DNA from: CAZPXH01 sp964591085
GTDB lineage: Bacteria > Spirochaetota > Spirochaetia > DSM-27196 > CAZPXH01
NCBI GenBank assembly: GCA_964591085.1
Contig: CAZPXH010000006.1
Location: 110,710-174,709, forward strand
DNA length: 64,000 bases
Direction of reading: 5' to 3'
The stretch's first letter is position 1. Each line of letters begins with the position of its first letter. Below, piece after piece: positions 59,263 to 64,000 of this stretch. Below the pieces are notes generated by a model. It searched no databases. It saw nothing but the letters and a program-made list of their open reading frames with translations, and was not told the DNA's origin. The position numbers and the translations under genes are program-made.

Positions 59263-59852
59263 CCGGCCCGTCGGCGCTCCCGCGGCTCGACCAGGAATCC
59301 GATGAATCGCTGGCCGCCCGCGTTGCTGCAGCCGGAGACAAGGCTGCGTTCTCCGAGCTGTTTCGCCGCTACTCTCCGCTGCTGCGCAGAATGCTGTATT
59401 CGCTGCTAGGCCCGGATATGGACGAGCTTCTGGATGCGGAGCAGGAGGTGTTCCTCACCCTGAGCAAGCGAATCAACAGGTTTCGGGGCGAGGCGCGTTT
59501 CTCAACGTTCTTCTACGCGCTTGCCAGAAACCGGGTGATTGACCTGCTGCGGCGCAAGCGGAGAGAACAGCTTCGGGTGAGCACCGGACTTGAGGCGGAT
59601 CAGTACCAATCGGCGGAGCCGGGCCCTGAAGAGCTTGGCGCGCGGGCCGGGGACACGGCGCTGCTCCGCGCGGCGCTCCAGCAGATTCCGGAACAGGACC
59701 GGATGCTGTTGTACCTGAAGGACGCGGAGGATCGGACAATCGCGGCGCTCTCCGATATGACAGGGATGCCGCAGGGCACGCTGAAAAGCAGATTGGCCCG
59801 CGCCCGGCGCAAGGTTGCCCGGCACATGGAGGAACTTGGCTATGAGCGATAG
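59259..59852 (+). CDS. ECF-type RNA polymerase sigma factor
   Basis: 197 residues from GTG. Region 2: AAFSELFRRYSPLLRRMLYS, DAEQEVFLTLSKRINRFRGE, FSTFFYALARNRVIDLLRRK. Region 4: LLRAALQQIPEQDRMLLYLK and GMPQGTLKSRLARARRKVAR. No region 3, typical of ECF group IV. The 3' end overlaps the membrane protein gene by 11 bp. It probably drives its own operon and a small stress regulon. Confidence 0.93.
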   Translation: MTGPSALPRLDQESDESLAARVAAAGDKAAFSELFRRYSPLLRRMLYSLLGPDMDELLDAEQEVFLTLSKRINRFRGEARFSTFFYALARNRVIDLLRRKRREQLRVSTGLEADQYQSAEPGPEELGARAGDTALLRAALQQIPEQDRMLLYLKDAEDRTIAALSDMTGMPQGTLKSRLARARRKVARHMEELGYER

Positions 59853-60324
59853 CACCCCACAGAACACACGCTACCTGCAGGCTATGCGGCAACTGGCGGA
59901 TGAGGCGCAGAAGGCCACCGAAGGCCTCCCGAAGCCTGACTTGGACCAACTGCTTTCGGGGGCTCCGTCTACGGCGGATTCCGCTTCCTCCGCCAAGTAT
60001 CACGGCAAACCCGTGGTGCGTGGGCGCTTCAGACGGAAGGCTCGCGTCCTGCTCCCGGTGATGGCTGCGGCTGCCACCCTGGTGTTCACCGGAACACTCG
60101 TGCTCCGTTCTGCTCTCAATCCTGAGCTACCCGCCGGCCCGCCACCGGAGCATCTGCGCCTGATTGTTGAGGTAATCTACGAATCCTCCGACTACGTTAC
60201 TGGGAGCATTCTGCTTGCAAGCGGGGGCAGCTTTCCTGCAGATCTCGGAATCGCCGCGCCGGGGAGTGACAGCTATCTGGACGGAATCTGGGACTCAGTC
60301 ATCGGGGATCTTGGCGCAAACTGA
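59842..60324 (+). CDS. Probable membrane anti-sigma factor
   Basis: 160 residues: a cytoplasmic part of ~65 residues, one membrane helix (VLLPVMAAAATLVFTGTLVL, ~69-88) and a ~70-residue outside part. No zinc-binding ZAS motif (His-x3-Cys-x2-Cys) is seen. Position after the ECF gene with an 11-bp overlap, plus single-span topology, supports the role. With the Spy-like gene it mirrors the CnrX-CnrH-CnrY arrangement. Confidence 0.6.
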   Translation: MSDSTPQNTRYLQAMRQLADEAQKATEGLPKPDLDQLLSGAPSTADSASSAKYHGKPVVRGRFRRKARVLLPVMAAAATLVFTGTLVLRSALNPELPAGPPPEHLRLIVEVIYESSDYVTGSILLASGGSFPADLGIAAPGSDSYLDGIWDSVIGDLGAN

Positions 60325-60337
60325 ACCGCAACAGAAA

Positions 60338-60374
60338 GCAGCGGGTGCAAGCCGGATCGGCCGCACCTCGCTGC
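60338..60374. terminator. Hairpin between convergent genes
   Basis: GCAGCGGGTGC and GCACCTCGCTGC pair over 11 positions with one bulged base, with a small inner CCG/CGG stem in the loop. It lies in the 78-bp space between the stops of the anti-sigma and lipoprotein genes. No T-run follows on either side, so it may be a factor-dependent or mRNA-protecting stem. Confidence 0.4.
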
Positions 60375-60402
60375 CTGTGTGAAGAGTTCCGAAGGATGAA
60401 GC

Positions 60403-61650
60403 TCAGACTACCGTTGATTCTCCACCAATCGTGATGGTCCAGCTTCCGTCCGGATTCTGTTCCGCCACCATGTAGACGTTACCCGCGCCGTCCAGGAACT
60501 CAACGCTGCCATCGTCCGCAAGGCGCACGCGATAGGTATCGCCCCTGATCACGATGTTGTAGACATCCCCGGACTCGGTGATGGTGAGGGTCCGGGTCCG
60601 ACCGGCTGCCGTGCGAGTGATTTCCACCGCATCCTCATCACCCTCCATGTAGGTCACCTGATAGCGCACCTCACGGGTATCAACGATTTCCCCGTCCTCG
60701 TCGTAGAAGGTGCGAGTGCTGACGATTTCGCCGGTGAAGGCCTGGTTCACTTCCTCCACGCTGAAGAGCAGGACACCGTCCGCGTTGTAGTAGTAGACAA
60801 TCCGGGGATCGCCCCGACGGTTTCCTTCCTCCCGGACAACCGCGTAGGAGCCATCGCTCCGGGTGATCTGTGTCCAGATCTCTCCGCTATCCGGATCCTC
60901 AATCGGCTCAACGGTGAAGGACTCAACCACCGCCCCGTCCACAAGGCGTTCCCGCGTGAGCGAGCTCTCGCCGGCGGAATCCTGGGTAATGGTAGTTCGG
61001 CGAACAACATCCGGCTGGGACACCCGGGTCATCTCCTTCACAATCTGGGAGGCGTAGATGGTGTCCACCTCACGCATCCACACTGCGCTGATGTCACCGG
61101 AGGCCAGTTCCACGCTTCCAATGCGTCGGCTCTCGCTTCCTTCCTGGCTGATCTGGTCCAGCGGAACCTCGGTCCAGCCTTCCAGACCGCTTCCGTTGTC
61201 AAAGGAATCCCAATCACTGGAGACGCCGGGCCGCGGCGGACGGACAATCTCATTCACCAGCACCATCCCGTTTCCGTAGTCGGCCTCGCGGGTGACGGTG
61301 ATGACATCATCCGTTGGTGTAGTGGTGTCCTGATCGTCCGTTTCCCGGGTGATGGTGTAGGTCACGTTGGGGTACTCCCGGGTCAGGGTCACGGTGGTCA
61401 CCGCCCGCAGCAGACCGTCCACCACCTGGGTCTGTGGTGCCTGTGCCGTGCCTGCCAGGTCATAGGTTTCCGCGGCAACTTCCAGCTCCTGCGCCTGGCT
61501 GTAGCCTTCCGTAGCCAGATAGTCCAGCAACGCGCCGGCAACCATTGCTGCGTCTGCCTCCTGGCGGCCGGGAAGCCCCAGAAGCGCGCAGGAAGAAGCC
61601 ATGGCTACAATCGCCACCGCGAGTCCGGTGGCCTTGATAATGCGACTCAT
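60403..61650 (-). CDS. Beta-rich lipoprotein, unknown
   Basis: 415 residues from ATG 61650, chosen for its AGGAGG ribosome binding site. Signal MSRIIKATGLAVAIVAMASSC with lipobox ASSC. The rest is Thr/Glu/Val/Asp-rich with repeated strand-like units (TVTLTREYPNVTYTITRETD, VVRRTTITQDSAGESSLTRE, VYNIVIRGDTYRVRLADDGS) resembling RHS-like or beta-propeller repeats, but no named family. Low complexity and acidic, consistent with a surface protein. Confidence 0.6.
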   Translation of the reverse strand: MSRIIKATGLAVAIVAMASSCALLGLPGRQEADAAMVAGALLDYLATEGYSQAQELEVAAETYDLAGTAQAPQTQVVDGLLRAVTTVTLTREYPNVTYTITRETDDQDTTTPTDDVITVTREADYGNGMVLVNEIVRPPRPGVSSDWDSFDNGSGLEGWTEVPLDQISQEGSESRRIGSVELASGDISAVWMREVDTIYASQIVKEMTRVSQPDVVRRTTITQDSAGESSLTRERLVDGAVVESFTVEPIEDPDSGEIWTQITRSDGSYAVVREEGNRRGDPRIVYYYNADGVLLFSVEEVNQAFTGEIVSTRTFYDEDGEIVDTREVRYQVTYMEGDEDAVEITRTAAGRTRTLTITESGDVYNIVIRGDTYRVRLADDGSVEFLDGAGNVYMVAEQNPDGSWTITIGGESTVV

Positions 61651-61751
61651 ATCGCCTCCTTGAGTGCGTGTCTCTGACTTCTTAGACGTCCCGCGCAAGC
61701 GGACGGTTGCAGCTATCGGGCGCTGCGTTCGTGCTGTACCCTTGTCCTACG

Positions 61752-62409
61752 GTGGCATCACCACGCGTCCTGATCATCGGGGCCGGGGTTGCCGGGCTGG
61801 CCGCTGGATGCTACGCCCAGCTCAACGGTCTGAGCTCCTGCATCATTGAGCAGCACCATCTGCTTTCTATTGCCCCGGAAGACGCACAGCCCATCCGCGC
61901 CCTGGCTCGTGGCATCAGGAATATCCGCGGGATGGACATGTCTACCCTGTTCCGGGTTCCGCGAACCGCGATGTCCCTGCTTGACTGGGGGCGCCTTGGC
62001 CTCCGGATGGCACCCTACATCGGCCCAACGGCGAGATGGATGAACCTGTCTGCCCAGGACTTTGCACGCCGCTTCCGTAACCCACTCCTCCGCCGCGCAA
62101 TTCCCCACCTCCTGGGATGGCCGGAGATCCCGGTGCTTGCCGGGATGTCCATGCTGGCAGCACATCGATAGTCACAAGCTTTACCAGAGCGAGCAGGAAC
62201 AGGTCGGCGAGCAGGTTCTTGCGGCCCTTGAGCGCATCTACCCCGGAATCTCAGCGGACACCGAAGTGCTGGACGTTGCCACTCCGCTTGCCTACGAGCG
62301 CTTCACCACAACCTGGCAGGGATCCAGCTGCGGATGGCTCCTGACACCCGCAATGATGCGGCGGATGCTCGTGGGAATGAAGAAGTCCGTGCCCGGTCTG
62401 CAGCGCTGA
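61752..62409 (+). pseudogene. Broken phytoene-desaturase-like FAD oxidoreductase
   Basis: GTG 61752 gives VASPRVLIIGAGVAGLAAGC, a perfect FAD-binding Rossmann start, but the sequence jumps from IIEQHH to LLSIAPED where ~60-80 residues of the family are missing. The frame stops at TAG 62169-62171. A second frame continues with SHKLYQSEQEQVGEQVLAAL, ISADTEVLDVATPLAYERFT and TWQGSSCGWLLTPAMM to TGA 62409, after a further large deletion. At least two deletions and one frameshift make it a pseudogene. Confidence 0.6.
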
Positions 62410-62415
62410 AGGCAT

Positions 62416-62589
62416 TCACTTCCGGACGCCTGGCCGAGGCCCCTGAAGTGGGGTCTCAACTGGAGTTGATGGAATGCCGTTTTGCAGCCACAGGGCATAG
62501 TTCTCTCGGGCTCTTTCAACTGCGGCGCCTACGAGCTCGTCCAGGCTGACATGGAGTTCTTGAATCCCCAGGTCGTAGCGAGTGGTGGC
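62416..62589 (-). pseudogene. C-terminal fragment of an unknown gene
   Basis: The minus frame between stops at 62592 and 62416 reads YDLGIQELHVSLDELVGAAV then ERARENYALWLQNGIPSTPV, which looks like real coding sequence, yet no ATG, GTG or TTG start exists. It may be the frameshifted tail of the broken gene immediately upstream on the same strand. Confidence 0.3.
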
Positions 62590-62606
62590 TCAGTAGACCA
62601 TTCCGT

Positions 62607-63308
62607 CTAACGGCACTGCCGGTCCGGGAAGATGACGGGACCTCCTGAGACCTCCTGATAGCCGCGTGGTTCAAGCAGAATCACGATCTTCTCCCCTTCG
62701 GATTTGAGCAGTCAGGCAATTTTCGGCTCCACTCCGGCGAGTCTGAGGGCAGCTGCATACAACGCCGGCTCGGCTCCCGCGGGGACATGCCACACCGTGA
62801 TGGAATGGCGCGGACCGCACAGTACCTGGTTGATCTCCCATGTCGTCATGTACTGCGTTCCCAGTTCGCGTCGGTCAGCAGCAGGCTTGCCGTGCTCCGC
62901 CGCCAGCTGCAGCTCCTCAAGCGAGATTCCTTCCAGGTTGAAGTCGATGTGTTCGGCGGTCTGGATGTAGTACAGCAGACTGGCATAGGGATCTGCAGGG
63001 CGGATCCAGACCATGTAGTCGCTCTGGTAGACGGGGTGTCCGGTGGCTTCGGCTCGTATTCTTACGAATTGATCGTAGTAGGTGCTTCTTCCAAGCGAGA
63101 GGTGCTTTGGGCCGGTCACCTTGTGTACGCTCGCCTTCCCAAAGTCTACGTTGGCCAAGCTTCCCTTGTAGATGCCCTTGACGTATTACCAGTCGGACGT
63201 TTCCATCATGGCCGCGGCTGCTGCCCGGTACGCACTGAGGAAGTCCTCCTCCGCGATATCAACAAGCGCTACTGGTTCATCGTCGTCTTTCGGCAGATAC
63301 GTGTTCAT
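62607..63308 (-). pseudogene. Unknown gene with two in-frame stop codons
   Basis: From ATG 63308 one frame gives MNTYLPKDDDEPVALVDIAE ... MMETSDW, then TAA (63186-63188). The same frame continues YVKGIYKGSLANVDFGKASV through EINQVLCGPRHSITVWHVPA and RLAGVEPKIA to TGA (62712-62714), then LLKSEGEKIVILLEPRGYQE to TAG 62607. All three parts look coding and are in register. The middle part alone is ~157 residues and could be expressed from TTG 63158. No family recognised. Confidence 0.4.
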
Positions 63309-63403
63309 TTGGACTTCGGCCTGTGGCAGGCGAACGTTACCTTCGGCGACTCGTTAGGTTTGCGATGCCGGCGCACCGAGAGGCATCGGAAACCGCAATA
63401 ACA

Positions 63404-63724
63404 TCAGCTATCCAGTCCCCTTCGGACCTTGAAGAATCCGTTCGTGATGTCGACGATAGTGTTTCCGATGGTCCCGGCAAAGGAGTCGACCACGACGTCA
63501 ACCTCGCTCGCCAGATCGAACTCATCAGATGTCCCGATAGCTGCCTGATTGTTGTAGATGACCACCGTTGCCACTGCACCGGTATCGTCAGTGAAGGTCC
63601 CTGTTGATGCTCCGCGCCATTGGATTAGTGCCGCGTAGCCAGAGAGTGTGACGCTGTTGGCGACATCAGTGCTTGTCTCGCCAGCGTACACTTCGGTAGC
63701 GCACGGTTGGCAGATTTTTGACAT
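63404..63724 (-). CDS. Hypothetical small protein
   Basis: 106 residues from the ATG of MSKICQPCATEVYAG; an open frame continues upstream to 63994 but without coding character. Thr/Val/Asp-rich, strand-like (SVTLSGYAALIQWRGASTGT, VIYNNQAAIGTSDEFDLASE, GNTIVDITNGFFKVRRG). A CQPC pair sits at the start. No family known to me. It lies in the decayed end region, upstream on the same strand of the interrupted gene. Confidence 0.35.
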   Translation of the reverse strand: MSKICQPCATEVYAGETSTDVANSVTLSGYAALIQWRGASTGTFTDDTGAVATVVIYNNQAAIGTSDEFDLASEVDVVVDSFAGTIGNTIVDITNGFFKVRRGLDS

Positions 63725-63862
63725 GCGAATCACCGGTTCGAGCAGATTTCGTGCACGATCGCGAGGTGTGAACGGTGAGGGATGGATACGTCGTTGCGAG
63801 GTAATGCGGACATGAGCTGGAGCTCGCCGGAATTCACGGTCAGCGGCAAGTTCCATTGATGT

Positions 63863-63877
63863 ATACAAACTTTGTAT
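63863..63877. promoter_or_regulatory. Palindromic operator before the antitoxin remnant
   Basis: ATACAAA and TTTGTAT are perfect 7-bp arms around one central C. The site is AT-rich, unlike its surroundings, and lies 14 bases before the GTG of the antitoxin-like fragment, as autoregulatory operators of ribbon-helix-helix antitoxins do. Confidence 0.5.
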
Positions 63878-63890
63878 GTAGAATGGTGAA

Positions 63891-63974
63891 GTGAAGGACA
63901 AAGCTACAACGGTAAACGTCTCTTTCAGGGAGGATCTCCTCAAACTGTCACCGCCGGCCGTAAACTGCCCATAG
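63891..63974 (+). pseudogene. Truncated ribbon-helix-helix antitoxin
   Basis: GTG 63891 reads KDKATTVNVSFREDLLKLS and stops at TAG 63974, 27 residues in all. The strand TTVNVSFREDLLK is the DNA-binding opening of CopG/ParD-type antitoxins, after which the two helices should follow; here the sequence changes to PPAVNCP and ends. It is a remnant, or the family's N-terminus joined to foreign DNA. No toxin gene is visible before the window ends. Confidence 0.45.
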
Positions 63975-64000
63975 ATGCCGAACGAAAACTGCACACTCGC

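Noticed and set aside
62607..63308. Stop-codon readthrough or selenocysteine in the interrupted gene
   Set aside because: One stop is TAA and the other TGA, with no recognisable recoding stem or known selenoprotein motif; decay is simpler.
1..64000. tRNA, rRNA, CRISPR arrays, IS elements, riboswitches
   Set aside because: I looked in the intergenic stretches and saw no cloverleaf, no regularly spaced repeats, no transposase frame and no known riboswitch core. Most gaps are under 150 bp.

Overview
The window is 64 kb of gene-dense, GC-rich DNA from a free-living, sugar-using, diderm-looking bacterium. The signs are many lipoprotein signals (Leu-Ala-Ser-Cys style lipoboxes), periplasmic proteins, a binding-protein-dependent maltodextrin importer and abundant c-di-GMP/cAMP signalling. 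A high-GC spirochaete (Spirochaetales) is my best guess from the overall gene style (TPR-linked adenylate cyclase, MalEFG next to a secreted GH57 enzyme, no local MalK). This is inference: no rRNA, flagellar or ribosomal gene is present to settle it. I found no rRNA, tRNA, CRISPR array, complete IS element, prophage or replication origin.

Layout. 1-7 kb holds housekeeping and small metabolic genes: a DinB C-terminus, a TANGO2-like protein, a YHS lipoprotein, an ATP-grasp/acyltransferase pair, DUF429, a lone receiver domain, a CDP-alcohol phosphatidyltransferase and GAPDH. 7-16 kb holds a large PAS-GGDEF-EAL protein, an amino acid permease, a heterodimeric ABC exporter and class II fructose-bisphosphate aldolase. 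16-23.4 kb is a maltodextrin operon on the minus strand, read malE-malF-malG-GH57-lacI, with tandem LacI-type palindromes in front of malE and a stable hairpin between malE and malF. 23.5-31.7 kb holds a TPR adenylate cyclase, a GntR/SPFH pair, membrane proteins and two tandem secreted alpha/beta hydrolases. 31.8-34.9 kb is an AlgF/AlgI/AlgJ-like polysaccharide O-acetylation cassette. 34.9-43.1 kb is a six-gene minus-strand operon (aldo/keto reductase, M29 aminopeptidase, amylomaltase, GH13 enzyme, YtcJ-like amidohydrolase, MATE transporter) with stop/start overlaps at four of its five junctions.

43-57 kb has fructosamine kinase, a thioredoxin-fold protein, a second M29 aminopeptidase, an SDR, two lipoproteins, a second GGDEF-EAL protein, another aldo/keto reductase, a tandem HD protein, RidA, DUF427, a pseudouridine synthase, a metallo-beta-lactamase-fold hydrolase, PAPS reductase (with a long palindrome over its promoter) and a GAF/HD-GYP protein. 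57.2-58.6 kb is a patch of decayed genes. 58.7-60.3 kb is a three-gene Spy-like sensor/ECF sigma/membrane anti-sigma unit resembling CnrX-CnrH-CnrY in layout. 61.7-64 kb is a second decayed and probably acquired region: a broken FAD oxidoreductase, a hypothetical gene with two in-frame stops, and a truncated ribbon-helix-helix antitoxin behind its palindromic operator.

How it works together: external alpha-glucan is probably cut by the GH57 lipoprotein and imported by MalEFG (ATPase encoded elsewhere). It is then processed in the cytoplasm by GH13 and MalQ enzymes and fed into glycolysis, whose aldolase and GAPDH are also present. Two GGDEF-EAL proteins, one HD-GYP protein and one adenylate cyclase make this a signalling-rich segment. 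Short divergent or overlapping gene boundaries are the rule, and several genes have no clear ribosome binding site.
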